Positions 34,988 through 46,363 of a DNA stretch of 64,000 nucleotides are shown here, one piece after another. The translations under genes were made by a program, and so were the position numbers. The notes below the pieces were generated by a model that saw only the letters and a list, made by a program, of their open reading frames with translations, was not told the DNA's origin and searched no databases. Origin of the DNA: Rhynchopus euleeides (Eukaryota; Euglenozoa; Diplonemea; Diplonemida; Diplonemidae); the NCBI GenBank assembly GCA_963210315.1, contig OY723298.1, positions 620,001 through 684,000 on the forward strand, read 5' to 3'. How positions within the stretch are numbered: position 1 is the stretch's first letter; each line of letters begins with the position of its first letter.

Positions 34988-36302
34988 CTACACTTTCGGT
35001 TCACATTTTGTTAGCACGCATTTTTGTCTTTTTGGCAAACCCTGGGCACCATGAAAAGGGTTTGGACAGTTCTTTTCAAGACAACAAAAATCGACGAGAT
35101 ATCTGTCTGTCGGTTGCCCGCCGTCACCCCTGAGAATCTGGGCCCAGGTCGGGTTTTCGGGTGAAAACAGCATTCTGGGCCCTTGGTTTTCTGTGCACAC
35201 CCCAACAAGGTCTGGCATACTTTGCCGGGGGTCTTTGTGCCCGACCCTGGCCATCTGGTAAAGGGGACTCGAGAACCTTTCCAAGGAATCAAGACCCGCC
35301 CAGATATACCCCGATGTGGTGCACGTGTCAACTGAAGGCAAGGGAGTGCCTGATTGTGAATTCCTCGCCTGTCAAATGTACCTGGGACCCCCCGTGTTTA
35401 AGTCCCCCCCCTTGGAGACGATTTTCGGCCGGGGGGACTTAAACACGGGGGGGGGCGGACCTAAACGCAGGGGGGGCTTAAACACGGGGGTGGCACGGTG
35501 GAGACCAAGAAGACCTCTTCCGCTTCCGTCGTAGGGGGGGTGATTCTGGTCCGGATGGACTTTTGGCACCCCCCTTTTCGACTCTGACAGCACCTGGAGG
35601 GCACCAGGTGGCCTCGCGGCCACTTGATGACCCTCCAGACCGGCCCACCCCGTGTTTAGGTCCACCTGTGTTTAAGTTCCCCCCCCTGCCAGACCCCCAG
35701 GGGGGGGACTTAAGCACGGGGGAAAGGGAGGGGGGGCTTATACACGGGGGTCCCAGGTCTGGGTGATATCTTATCCTGGCCTTGGGCCGTGCCCAGATTG
35801 AGCCAAGCTAAACCAGAAGAGTGTCTGATCTACTTGGGGAGAACATATTCGAGGCGCTTCTCTCTTCCGTGCGCAGTTGCAGCACCGAGTAGTCTGCAAT
35901 AATACGAGACGCGGGGTGCTGTCCTCTCTGCGGCGACATCTGGTCGAGAACTCAGAGGAGAGGGTAGACGGACACTGGCGACATCCCGGGGTAGTAGAGC
36001 GAGCGCATGGCGACATCTCTGCGAACACTCTCTCTGGCTCAGCACTGCTGCGAAGCACAACAGTTGCCCTTGCAGCCGTCTGAGACAGACTTCCTGCGAG
36101 TGATTGAGGAAATAACCCTTTTCGGGTGTTTTCCCACGGTTTCAAAGGGAAAATAGGCACTGAACATAGGCAAAAACCGCCTTGCCCATTCAGTGGCTTC
36201 ATTCTCAGTCTTTTTGGCCGAACTTTTTTTTTCGTCGATGCAATTTGACTCGTTCTTTCCAATAACGCCATCTTCGGATGACTTTTTGGGGAGCCCCGGC
36301 AC
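34988..36302 (-). pseudogene. Broken coding remnant of piggyBac-like element C
   Basis: Minus-strand frames with protein-like composition: 36302-36039 (KKTENEATEWARRFLPMFSA), a continuation in another frame toward 35830 (SQRECSQRCRHALALL), and 35341-34988 (YIWAGLDSLERFSSPLYQMA) ending in a Cys-rich tail with FCCLEKNC and KCVLTKC. Frame changes and insertion F interrupt it. A Cys-rich C-terminus suits a piggyBac transposase, but the catalytic Asp residues are not identified, so the family link rests mainly on the TIRs and TTAA. Confidence 0.4.
35381..35757. mobile_element. Short TIR insertion F inside element C
   Basis: Ends CCTGGGACCCCC and its inverse at 377 bp spacing, with several direct and inverted copies of GACTTAAACACGGGGG inside. 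The left flank is TA but the right flank is TC, so the target duplication is imperfect. It interrupts the coding remnant of element C. Non-coding. Confidence 0.65.
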
Positions 36303-37005
36303 CCAAAAATTTTTGCTTTCGAAAATCTGCCATTTTTTTCACCCTCAAATTCACTGTTTGTTGGCCATGCGAAAAAAGAGACATTTTTTTCGGGGCCAAA
36401 AAATGGCCATCGTGGAATCTTTCAGTCAAACGCGTTCATTTACGGCCAGGGTCGGGCAGAAAAACGAAAATTGAAGCAACTTGGTGTCCAAGGAGAAAAA
36501 TCGGCCAAAATGGCCCAAAATAGCCTTGGGACTTAAAGGGTTAAAACGTTTAAAACGTAAAGTTTTAAATGGGGGCTAACAACAATGGGTCGAACCCAGA
36601 GACAATACCCTTCTTCGACACCACTGCTTCGTACCACGTCAGGCACAAAGTGGCCATGATGTGTGGGTTCGCGCCCTGCCGGTGGGTGTGTGTGCTATGA
36701 GTGGGGAGAGGTTCGCGCGACATAGCCCACCTTCACTTGCCATGGCTGTGGGATCCCGTTCGGCACTCGGAGGATCGGGGGTGGGGGCAGGGGTGCAGGC
36801 TTCCTGGTTTGGCAGGCATGAGAGGATCTCTGTGTCGACCACACTATACAAGTGGCACTGGCTGCCACTGGTTACAGGGAAAAGGAAAATAAACAGGATT
36901 TTGGCGCGGAGTCACGCCGCCCACAGGGCACTGGGCACAGAGGGTGCGGTGCACGGGGCTCACATCAGACACAGATGGCACGTGGGAAGAGGCATGCAGC
37001 ACAGC

Positions 37006-37578
37006 TTACTTCCTCGGGGAGCCCTTCGGGGAGCTCTTCTTGGGGGAGCTCTTCTTCGGGGAGGCCTTCTTGGCATCCTTCTTCTTCTTGTCGGCCGCCT
37101 TCTTCTTCTTGTCGCTCTTCTTCTTGTCCCCGCTGCTGCCGGCAGACTTCTTCCTCGACTTGGTGGCCGACTTCTCCGCCACCGCCCCGTGCACACCGCC
37201 GGCAACACCGCCCCCGGCAATCGTCACGTGCGACAGCAGCTTCCCCAGGTCGTCGTCCTCCGACACGGCGAGGGTGATGTGGCGCGGGCGGATCTGGTGC
37301 TGCGTCGTCTTCCCCTTCACCTCGTGGCTCTCCCCCTTCTTGTTGATCCGCTTCTTGTACGCCGTCACCTTTGCCGCCTCCCCAGACAGCTTCAGCAGCT
37401 CCGACGTGCAGTACTCAATCACGGCCGTCAGGAACACGGCGGCGGTCGGGCTGACCCGCCTCGTGTAGCGCCCCTTCTTCAGCGACTTCCCGATGCGCGA
37501 CACAGGCAGCTTCAGCTTCGCCATCGTCGTCAGCGACACAGGCGCCGCCTTCTTTCCGCTCTTCGTGGAAGGTGCCAT
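37006..37578 (-). CDS. H2A: Histone H2A, cluster 3
   Basis: 190 residues, the same protein as at 22529-23101, including the long SPKK-containing C-terminal tail. Its downstream flank to 36780 is also part of the duplicated block, so any 3'-end signals are shared. Confidence 0.95.
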   Translation of the reverse strand: MAPSTKSGKKAAPVSLTTMAKLKLPVSRIGKSLKKGRYTRRVSPTAAVFLTAVIEYCTSELLKLSGEAAKVTAYKKRINKKGESHEVKGKTTQHQIRPRHITLAVSEDDDLGKLLSHVTIAGGGVAGGVHGAVAEKSATKSRKKSAGSSGDKKKSDKKKKAADKKKKDAKKASPKKSSPKKSSPKGSPRK

Positions 37579-38025
37579 TGTGTTGGTGTTGGTTTGTTTG
37601 AGAGTATCTCGTCTGTTGGTTGATGGGGTGCGATGTGTTTGGCGTGTGACCCAAGAGCAGACCACAGGCGGGACGGCACAAGCACAAGGCTGTCTGCAAG
37701 AGAGAGGGTGGGAGAGGAGAGCAGGGGGCAGCTCCGTGCAGACGGATCAAACATCAACAGTCAGCAATCAAGCTTCCAAGGCTCACTTCCGGCAGCCAGT
37801 ACTGCCCGCAAGGCCGAACACTGCACACGGGACACTGCACACTGCACCACAGGGTACAGTGCACAGTGCACAAGAGTGCGCATGCATGGGCAATGCGTTT
37901 TGTCCTGCCTTTTGCCAACAAACGAACAATCAAAATGTACATGACACAACCACATCACACAGAGAACAGCAACGCACAGGAAGAGTAGCTCAGCTCAGCT
38001 CAACTCAAGTCAGATCAAGTCAAGT

Positions 38026-38535
38026 TCACTTCTTGGGGGACCCCTTCTTCTTGGGGGAGCTCTTCTTCCTCTTCTTGGCAGCCTCCTCACGCCTGGCCAG
38101 TGCGGCCTGGTAGCTCGGCTTCTGCTCCAGCGCCTTCGTGTAGTGCGTCACGGCAGACACACCCGCCGCAGCGGCGTGGTTCGCCATACCCTCCGGCAGG
38201 TGCATCTTCACAGCCGCCATGATGGCCCCGCTGCGCAGCGTCTTCGACCCGGCGAACTGGCTGGCACGCCCCGCCTCCTCCGCCAGGCGCTCGAACAGGT
38301 CCACCACGAACGAGTTCACGATCCCCATCCCGCGCGACGTGATGGCAACCTTCACACGCTCCGTCGTCTTCCCCTTGCTGTTCTTACCCTTCGTCGTCTT
38401 GAACTGTGCCTTCATCAGCTGGTGGATGAACCGGGAGTAGCTGGTGTACGACGCCTTCTTCGGCTTCTTCTCCCCCTCAACGGCAGGCTTCCTCCCGCGC
38501 TTGGCCCCGGACTTCGCAGGCGAGGATGCAGTCAT
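38026..38535 (-). CDS. H2B: Histone H2B, cluster 3
   Basis: 169 residues, identical to the cluster 2 H2B and different from cluster 1 at the THYTK and KKSSPKKK sites. This shows that cluster 1 has escaped homogenisation at H2B. Confidence 0.95.
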   Translation of the reverse strand: MTASSPAKSGAKRGRKPAVEGEKKPKKASYTSYSRFIHQLMKAQFKTTKGKNSKGKTTERVKVAITSRGMGIVNSFVVDLFERLAEEAGRASQFAGSKTLRSGAIMAAVKMHLPEGMANHAAAAGVSAVTHYTKALEQKPSYQAALARREEAAKKRKKSSPKKKGSPKK

Positions 38536-38963
38536 CTTGTGTGTGGTGTGTGGCTTGGTGAACTTCACGGGGTGTGGGGGTGTGTTGGATTGGGTTGCAT
38601 TGTGTGGGGTTGAGTTGCTGTGGGTTGAGTCGACACTGGAACACATGCAACGCTATTCAGCAACAACAACAAGACAGTTGCCATGCTCTGCACGCTCTGG
38701 CATCTCTTTTCATCGTCTTGTTCTCCGTCTCATCTCCTCCCACGCCACCACCACCACAACGCGAGAGAACAAACCACACCCGGCGTGCAGTCACGCCACT
38801 GTGCCGCACTGCAAAGTGCAGGCAGCACAGCTTGAAAGGCAGCTTGTTCAGCGGAGACTGTCTCCGTCAACAGCAAATCAGTCAAACAGCAACACAAACA
38901 CAGACTCACTCACAACCAACCAACCAACACCTGCCCAGCAGGCTGCGGGTGCTGCTCTTGCTC

Positions 38964-39302
38964 TTACTTGGCGATGTACAGGGTGCGGCCACGCTTCTTC
39001 AGGGCGTACAGGATGTGCTCCACACGCACCGTCTTCGCGGGCGCCTTCTCACGCACCTCCATCAGCGCGTGCGTGTCCTTCATCACCTGCTCCACGAAGG
39101 TGCGCAGGATGTTGCGCGCCTCGTCGTACACGCTGCTCGCCAGACGCTTGCACCCACCACGGCGCGCCAGACGACGGATGCTGCCCTTCGTGATCCCACG
39201 CTGGTTGGCAGCAGACTTGGCACCCTTGCGCTTCGAGCTCGCCGTCTTCTTCTCCGTCTTCCCCTTCGCCGCCACGGACTTCCCGGTAGACTTGGCAGGC
39301 AT
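38964..39302 (-). CDS. H4: Histone H4, cluster 3
   Basis: 112 residues, identical to the other two copies. The spacer to H3 is the short form without the 330-bp insertion. Confidence 0.96.
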   Translation of the reverse strand: MPAKSTGKSVAAKGKTEKKTASSKRKGAKSAANQRGITKGSIRRLARRGGCKRLASSVYDEARNILRTFVEQVMKDTHALMEVREKAPAKTVRVEHILYALKKRGRTLYIAK

Positions 39303-39686
39303 TGTTGGTGTGTTTGAGGGTGTGTTGTGTGTGTCTGAGGCAGTGTGGTGTGGTGTGTTGGGTGCATGTATGCTGTTCGTGTGGCAATACCAGGCTGGGG
39401 CAGTTGGCAGAGGGTTGCAAGTGTGTGGGGTGGTATGGGATGGGATGGGATGGGGTGGGGTGGGGTGCTGGTCGACCATCTTGCAGTGCCACCAGAGCTG
39501 CAACCATCCCACTGCACAGCAAACAGTGCACACTGCACACAACACACACCGTCTGAAATGGCAGGCAGTTCCGCCCCTCATCGGCCTGCACACAGGGCAC
39601 AGGCGTGAGGTTCCTCAGACCACAGGCAAGTCGTCAAACAACAAACAACAAACAACAACCAACAGACAACAGACACCACGCACACC

Positions 39687-40130
39687 CTACAGGTCCCCGC
39701 GGATGCGAATGGTGTAGTGCAGGTCCTTCTGCACCAGCGTCTTCTTCTTGCGGTGCAGCTGCAGGATCACCGCACCCTCGAACACGCCGATCAGGTACTG
39801 CTCGCTCGCCTCCTGCATCGCCTCCAGGGCCGACGCACGGAAACGCAGGTCCTGCTTGTGCTTCTCCATCACCTCACGCACGAGGCGCTGGAAGGGCGCC
39901 TTCTGGATCAGGAGCTGCGTCCCCTTCTGCAGCTGCTTGATCTCACGCAGTGCAACGGTGCCAGGGTGGTAACGCATCGTGCGCTTCTCCGCCCCCTTCT
40001 TCGCACCCTTCACAGGCTTCTTCTTCCCGTCCGCGTCACGCCCAGACGGCCGGTAGTTCAGCTTCACGGGCGCCTTGCGCTTCTTCCCGTCTTTCCCCTG
40101 CGTCCCCTGCGACTTCTGCGACCGCGGCAT
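39687..40130 (-). CDS. H3: Histone H3, cluster 3
   Basis: 147 residues, identical to the other two H3 proteins. The duplicated block ends 68 bp upstream of its ATG; beyond that the flank resembles cluster 1 for about 20 bp and then becomes unique. Confidence 0.97.
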   Translation of the reverse strand: MPRSQKSQGTQGKDGKKRKAPVKLNYRPSGRDADGKKKPVKGAKKGAEKRTMRYHPGTVALREIKQLQKGTQLLIQKAPFQRLVREVMEKHKQDLRFRASALEAMQEASEQYLIGVFEGAVILQLHRKKKTLVQKDLHYTIRIRGDL

Positions 40131-40423
40131 CTTCTCTGCTGTGTAGCTGTGTCCTGCCGAAACCTGCATGGGTGAATGCTGTGTGTGCGTCACAACACAA
40201 GAGTGCGACAGTGGACATCATCCATCGCAGGGTGTGCTGTGAACAGATTCACGTGTATCGCAAGAGCCCAAAGATCAAGACAGGGGATGGGGATGCAAAA
40301 CCTCCCTTGACAACCCCCGTACACCACACTTCCTATCACTGGAAAATGACGCTCGATCTATCTGAGAACCACCTGCTTGCAGGACTCCACCTGCTCTCCG
40401 CTGCAGCCCACATGCTGCTCAGC

Positions 40424-41792
40424 CTATGAGGCTGGTGCCTCTCGTGTCAGCGTCTCTATCGACACCTTGCCCAGTTTTTTGCGCCGCTTCGTCATCAACT
40501 GCTGCGAGTGGCGGCTAATGCAACAGTGGCGGATCATGGGAAATATGTAGTCTCCCACATAGCTGCGAACCTCGTCGACCCTGGCCTTTACTCCGTCAAT
40601 CGTGCGTGACTCCTTTGGCAGATCACGGGTGTAGACATCCAGCACCATCGACCCTGTGTCGTAGACATTCAGGACGTACCTCAATATCGTGTCGGACAGC
40701 GATACCATTGTGCTGTTCAATGAGAGACGATAACGAGGCGCTGTCAAAGACGACGCAACATAGAGGTCGGTGAGTCGCTTGATGTCCAACGCAGCACCGC
40801 ATCGCTGTGAGTGGTTGCAACAGGAGGGTGCGGTGCGCCGAACAGAATGGGGGTGGGGGGGGGGGGGGCAACAAACAACGGGCTGCAACACCTGATACGA
40901 CAGGAGGTCGGCAGATTGATTTTATGCTCGTCCACCACCTCTATCCATTATCAACACCCCAAGGAGGTCAGCAGATCGTGACGTGACAGAGAACTTTAAC
41001 TTGGCTGCAACACAGTATCGAGCAAAGCTATCACAGGCATACCATGCTGGTCGTCGTGCGTACGGGGTATACGCCGCGCAACTTCAGCGTCGCATACGGC
41101 TTATACGACTCAAAGGTGGAGGGGTGCGACGCAACAAGCGTAGTCAGCCAGTTGCAGAGTTTGAAGATCCCCGACACACACTGCTGCGAGGATACACCCA
41201 AAGCCTTGATTGTCCCGGTGGTGTACAGATGCAGCCGGCATTGGTTGAGATTCACCGTGACATACTGCAGGGTGCTCACCGGGCTCGCATACGGAATATG
41301 TCGCATGATCGCATTGAAATGCGGCCCCAGCTCAATGCGTTTACACGGGCTCTCTGCAGAATGCACCACCGCTTCAAGCGTCACACACTCAGTGGTGGAC
41401 GGGTGCGCAAACAGGCCGGAACCCAGCAGCGGCACCTCCCCTGCACCGAAGAGATCGAGCCCCCCTGTGAGAAGTGCCTCTGCGCTGCGCTTTCCCAGCC
41501 CTCCCGGTGCTTGCACCTGGAGCGCGGCTGAAACAGTCTCACGCCAGGCATCCCGCAGTCGCTTTGTGGCCTGCTCACACAGCGTCCGCCGGGTGTTGTC
41601 ATTGTAAGCCTCCTTGTTAAGAAGGGCCAGCAGCGCGTCCTTCGCGGCCTCCATCTCGCTGTGGCTGTTTGCCTCAGAGAGGCCCACCAGCCGCCACAGA
41701 GGTGCATCGATGGGGAGTTCCGTCAGGCTGCGGGCTGTGGCGATGCACCGATCCCCGGCGGGCTCCGCGTCGCCAGCAGAGTCATCCAGCAT
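40424..41792 (-). CDS. TBP-like (TATA-binding-protein fold) protein, two exons
   Basis: Exon 1 is 41043-41792, exon 2 is 40424-40804; the 238-bp intron has a GTATGC donor, a CAG acceptor and a 15-base poly-C run near the acceptor. The joined product is about 376 residues. Two half-repeats are discernible. The first has FNAIMRHI then LHLYTTGTIKALG with a following helix SSQQCVSGIFKLC. The second has ILRYVLNVYDTGSMVLDVYTR with a following helix VKARVDEVRSYVGDYIFP. This matches the TBP order strand-(S/T)G-strand-(G)-helix and the terminal IYP motif. A ~150-residue N-terminal region precedes them. Divergent TBP relatives (TRF4, TLF) exist in protists and would act in RNA polymerase II or SL-RNA promoter recognition. 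The DNA-intercalating Phe pairs are not clear. The ATG directly follows CTAG, a likely trans-splice acceptor. Confidence 0.5.
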
Positions 41793-44700
41793 CTAGTGTA
41801 GGTCGGCACGCCCGGAGGCGGGCTGCTGTGCTGGCGCCCCTGTGTTGCAGAGGGTGGGATGCAGGGGTGGTGGGAGAATGGAGATGGGCAAGTCAAAGGC
41901 AGCAGGCTTCCCTCAGCAATGCAGGTTGTGCGCGAGCCCCAGGGAGGGTGGTGATCGGGTGGGGGCAGTGGGGAGGAGAGTGGCGTTCCAGGTCATTCAG
42001 TGTGTCAGTTGGGCCCTATTTTCCGTCTATTTTTCTTCTTTGGCCAAGTCGCTGAGGAGAAGCGGTGAGAGCCACCACCGCAGAACTCCTCAGAGAAACT
42101 CAGGCCAAACAAAAAAATCAGGGTGGATTTTATTGGGAACATCGGTTCTCTGCACACGAGAGGGCCTTCGCGAAGCGGTGTAGAGCGATTTTTGATACAC
42201 TTCCTCTCTTGTATTTTAGACGACTGCCGTGCAAACGCTTTTTTTCGGCAGCATTTTTTTTGAACAGCACAGCGAAGTCCATCATGACACCGAGGCTCCC
42301 GCATTCAGCAAGGTGTCACATTCCCGGATGTGCCCACACCCCCCCCCCCCCTTGTATTGACAGCCACCAACCTGACCAGACAGCCCCAGCTCTGGGTGTC
42401 TCTTGCCGATGAAAGAGACGAATCTGATCCCTACATATCTAAGCACACCACCACGCTCAGATGCCAGCCTTGAGCATGTCGCCATTCCTCCAGGCACGGC
42501 GCCCTGTTCCAGTTGTCGTGAGTTGCCTGCCTGGGCTGTGCGTGACAACGTAAGACAGTTTCAATCGACACGGCTGAACCTGTTGTGGCATAACCAGGTC
42601 GCCGCCCCCACCCCTACCAGCGAGACTGCTTGGCAGGGGTGGCACTCCTCCGAAGTCTCAACAAGTATGTCTCAACAAAATCAATGCACACGGGTTGGCT
42701 GCTCGACTCATGAGAAGATGCACCCAAGGGACACACACACACTAGCTCCAGCAGAGAAACGTGTCGAGAGCGCTTTGGCGGGTCACGCCTTCTGCACACA
42801 TTCCCAGCTTCGCGAAAGAATTGAGACGGGTCAACGTGGCGTGGCCCAAAGAAGTGTTCGGGGTTCATGGGGCATGCAATATCCCGAAACCGTACCGAAG
42901 GCACTATGATGGGGTTCACGCGCAGACTCATCACGATACTATAAACGGGGTGATCGCGTTGAATGAAGCAATCCCAAAAAAAGATAAAAAACGAGGCGAT
43001 GCATTTGACTGAATGCTGAGACGATTGAGGTTCGCACAGGCGGGCGGGGAGAGCGGGGGGCGGCACACCAACCAACCCACTTGAGAGCCCCTCTTGAGGA
43101 TCACAGGGTGAAGGCCCCGACACCCGTCACCCCGGGAGGGGGAACTGGGATTCGGGGCTCTTGCGGCCTTCCTTTGCGGCGGCCAGTTCCCTGACCCCCA
43201 GCGAACAGAAGAAGACTGTTGGCAAGGCATGGTGATTCTGCACTTTGTGGAACCGGATAGGTCACGAAGCAGTGGGGGAGGCAGGGTATTAAAACAGGCT
43301 GCATGAATAGGTTGGCATGCCTGCATCTCTGCCTGCTGCACCGCTGTAACCCTCGGAGGATGCAAAAGTGTGTGGCAGCCATCCAATGTGTAGGCTGTGT
43401 GTGTCTGGCAACCCAGGGGTTTTGCAGTCTAAAGAGCCCGGGTTCCGTTTGTGCGCACGAGCGGTGAATTATGGCTTCTTCGACAACCCATAAAAAAATA
43501 AGGCAGCCACGCTGTTGTTGCGAAGAGATGGCCAGAGATGGCCAGCTCTTGTTTGCTGGGGTCAGTTTGGCCGAACGCAGCATCACAGGCCTTGCACACC
43601 CAACAGAGGGGACAGGGGAACAGGAACGAATGACACCTGCTAGGCCTCGAACAGGCTGCTTCTCTCGGTGGGAGAAAATGGTGTGAAGGGGTGTAGAGAG
43701 GCGGGTAACGACAGTACAGTAAGGGCATGTGGAGGGGGGTGTGTGGGGGTGACAGAGACGAAAAGGGATCAGCGGCGTCATGCGTGTCGCAAGCATCAGC
43801 TGGATGACACGGGCATACACGCGCGATCTCCGGCACAGCACCAAACAAATTAACTGCGGCGTATATTGCAAGCAATGGGATGCCACATCCCCAGATATCT
43901 TCTGATTTTGTTTTGTACAAAATACTGTACCCAACACAACCTCCTGTGGAACGAAGACTGACGGCTTGTGTTTACCGTACTCCTGGCAATCCCGAGGAGC
44001 TTGAGGAGCAGTGGTTCGGGCTCTTCTTGACAAGGGCCGGCAATCGTTCGAAGAGTACAAACCATCACAAGCTTCCGATTGTGTACGGAGGCAGGGACTG
44101 CTGACGAACCCACTACCCACTATCAGGATGCCTCAGAGAAGGTGTTGGGGCCAGTGCAGAATAGTGAGTGCCCCAACAGCATCGGGCGGCACACTTCGGC
44201 ACAGTTTAGCACAGAGTGAACGTCCCATTCAAGTGCTTTCGATGACCAGCCCCGGGAGGAACACAAAAGAGATGCCACGAATCAGCACAGCATGAGTGCT
44301 GGGATGCCAATTTGCTGGCAACATGCAGGCTGGCTGATCAGCAAGTTCGTTAGAACGCGAGTGGGTACCTGGGTCCACTGCAATGCATATCAGCAAACCA
44401 CATAGCTTAACTTCTTCTTGCCTGTGAAGCGCAGACGTGCCAGTCCCAGCCCTGAAGGGCTGTACGCTTAATGGTCGTGGCGATTTGCTCAAACAAAATA
44501 CAACGCGTCCTGCAGGACCATTCAGGAAGAAAACGAAAGGGTAAATGACGTGCAAACTGGCAGGCACAAGAGGTGACGTGCTCCAATTTGCACAGCCGGG
44601 ACACAGCTGGGTATGTGCCACACACACGATACACCCTTCATCGGGGACATCCCAATCCTTTAAAACACTTTTCCAGAAGGCCCAGCCCACTTGTGACACT

Positions 44701-46363
44701 TGTTTTTTTTTGCGGCCTGTGTGGTTGTCTTCGTCGTTTTTCTTCTGCGACCGGACATCCCCTTCTGGAGACACCGATCTACACTATGAACCGCTAGCTG
44801 ATGCTGGAGCTTTCGGGAGCCTCTGCGAGTGGGTGGCCACGTTTTCTTTGGTGGACGCATCCAAAAGGAAATAAAGAAATAAAGAAATAAAGAACCCGAA
44901 AAGAGGTCGAGGCACCCGCTCCACACCAGCATCTTGGGGCTGGGGGTTCTCAGTTCACACAGGTGAGGATCAGTCCTCTGTGAGGCGCTTATCCTGAAGA
45001 CGTTCCAGTTCCCCAGTCGGTCTCCAGAAACTCGGGCCGCGTCTGGCGCTGTATCGCCTCGGCGGGGCTGTCGTCCCTTACAGTCTTCTCTGTACGAGGT
45101 CATCCACAGGCTGCACACCTGCCCCGCGGCTGTGTGGCAGTCTTCGCGGAGTGCAATGCGAAGGTCTGGCCTGACGTGGTGTGACTATTTAGACTCCAGG
45201 TGTCTCCACCCTTCCTGGTCTGGGGAGCCTCGGTACCCAAGCCGTTTTAGGTCATGCTCCGGACCACGGCCGTGCTAGACTCCTGGTGCAGGCACCCGTC
45301 ATGGTCCGGGGACGGCCCCCCCAGGCAGTTTAACGTCTTACCCAGGACTTGTCATCGCTGCAGCAGACTGGGAGACGGCTTCTGCCAGACAATGCGCAGG
45401 CCCAACAGCACAGAACACCTGACGGCGATGCAGAAGGACGCAGGTCTTCAGGGCCAAGGCAAACTAGAGTCTGGAGGGGGCAGAGGGAGTAACGTACACA
45501 TGCGGCATCCGGACGTGGCTCGCCCGATCCGGCAAAGTCGGCCAACTTCCCCAACTCCCTGCTGCGTCGTCTAGACCGTTCTTCACGCTGTATACAGACA
45601 ATGCCCGAGAAAGTTAAAACCCCCAAGATAGAGGAGATGGAGTAGTATCTGGGGAAGAGGGGGTGGAGGTTTTGGGCGACGAGCCCGTATTCTTTCTGTG
45701 AGGAGTTGGTTGGTGATCAGAAAGGGCGCTGCACTCAGGCCCCTGGGGGCACACCCGCACGGTAACCTTGCTGGAGTCTGGTTTGTAGTAGAGAACGCAC
45801 CGATCTCCCGTTCTTCCGATTGCCAACCGGGTGCTGGGGTATTCCGCGGGGCCTTATTTATTGATCCCTGTAACCACCAGCCTGACGTGCGAGGTCAATC
45901 AGCGACGTGCACAAAGTTCCGTTTTGTTATCGCAAAGAACGCACTGAACACATATTCTTAGTGCGATTTCTGCTGTAAACTATACACACGGGACCAAAAC
46001 ACACGAACTCAAAACAAACCGGCAACGCTTTTTCTTCAAGCAGATTCTTCCATGATCTTTTTCGTTCAAAACGGCAAAAAATGGCAGCCGACACAACACA
46101 CCGAACCAGAACAAGCCAGACAGACGCCATGCCCTTTTGCCCTCCACCCACACATGCAGATGCAGGAGGGCCCATGACGGGGGGGGGGGGGGGAAGCTTC
46201 GATTTTCGAAATAGTATTTTGCCAGTTCTGCTTCTGAAGCCAATTCTTTTCTGATACTCTTTCTCGTTTGCTCTTCTAAACTAAATAAAGGGCGGGAGGG
46301 GGCGGTTGTCAGCAAGCCACACCACCACCCCCCCCCCCACCCACCACCGCACCCACCGCCAGG
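41793..46363. other. 4.6-kb stretch without a convincing gene
   Basis: Several frames exceed 100 codons (43101-44120, 44229-44774, 44660-45118, all minus) but their composition is Cys/Arg/Ser-rich without family signatures. Visible structure: a partial copy of the dispersed 165-bp repeat at 43431-43464, an AAATAAAG tandem at 44868-44893, an imperfect ~60-bp direct repeat around 45195-45335 (GACTCC(A/T)GGTG...), and T-rich segments near 42240-42270 and 46027-46085. Confidence 0.45.

Larger units (their letters stand above)
34956..36540. mobile_element. PiggyBac-like element C (1.59 kb), TTAA target
   Basis: Exact 18-bp TIRs CCCTTTAAGTCCCAAGGC. The right flank is TTAA (36541-36544). The left TTAA was split by the later insertion of element B (TTA at 32283-32285 and TAA at 34953-34955). 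CCC-starting ends and TTAA duplication are typical of the piggyBac superfamily. Minus-strand coding remnants and a secondary insertion (F) lie inside, so it is probably dead. Confidence 0.82.
28609..36597. mobile_element. AT-rich TIR element (E), ~1.6 kb before it received later insertions
   Basis: Both ends carry inverted GTTGTTAG segments beside a (T)GG(T)TCGA motif (28609-28630 and 36576-36597), followed inward by arrays of GTTTTAAAC/TTTAAAACG palindromes. Removing four insertions with their target duplications (D, A, B and C below) restores a continuous regular array, for example CATTTAAAACATTTAAAACG. The remaining core (29032-30500) has decayed plus-strand coding traces. Its own target duplication is not clear, so the outer limits may be off by about 10 bp. 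Confidence 0.75.
36780..40198. repeat. Histone cluster 3, segmental duplicate of 22303-25721
   Basis: Same gene order, same spacing, constant 14477-bp offset from cluster 2. Outside the block the flanks differ. To the right, cluster 3 resembles cluster 1 (CACAAGAGTGCGACAGTGGA at 40196-40215 and 12301-12320) and not cluster 2, pointing to mosaic ancestry. Confidence 0.95.

Noticed and set aside
36576-36600. tRNA-like B-box (GGGTTCGACCC on minus)
   Set aside because: No D arm, anticodon stem or acceptor stem can be formed around it; it belongs to the terminal inverted repeat of element E.
43101-44120. 339-codon minus-strand ORF
   Set aside because: Cys/Arg/Ser-rich, no recognisable motif, starts and ends inside repeat-containing DNA; likely a chance open frame.
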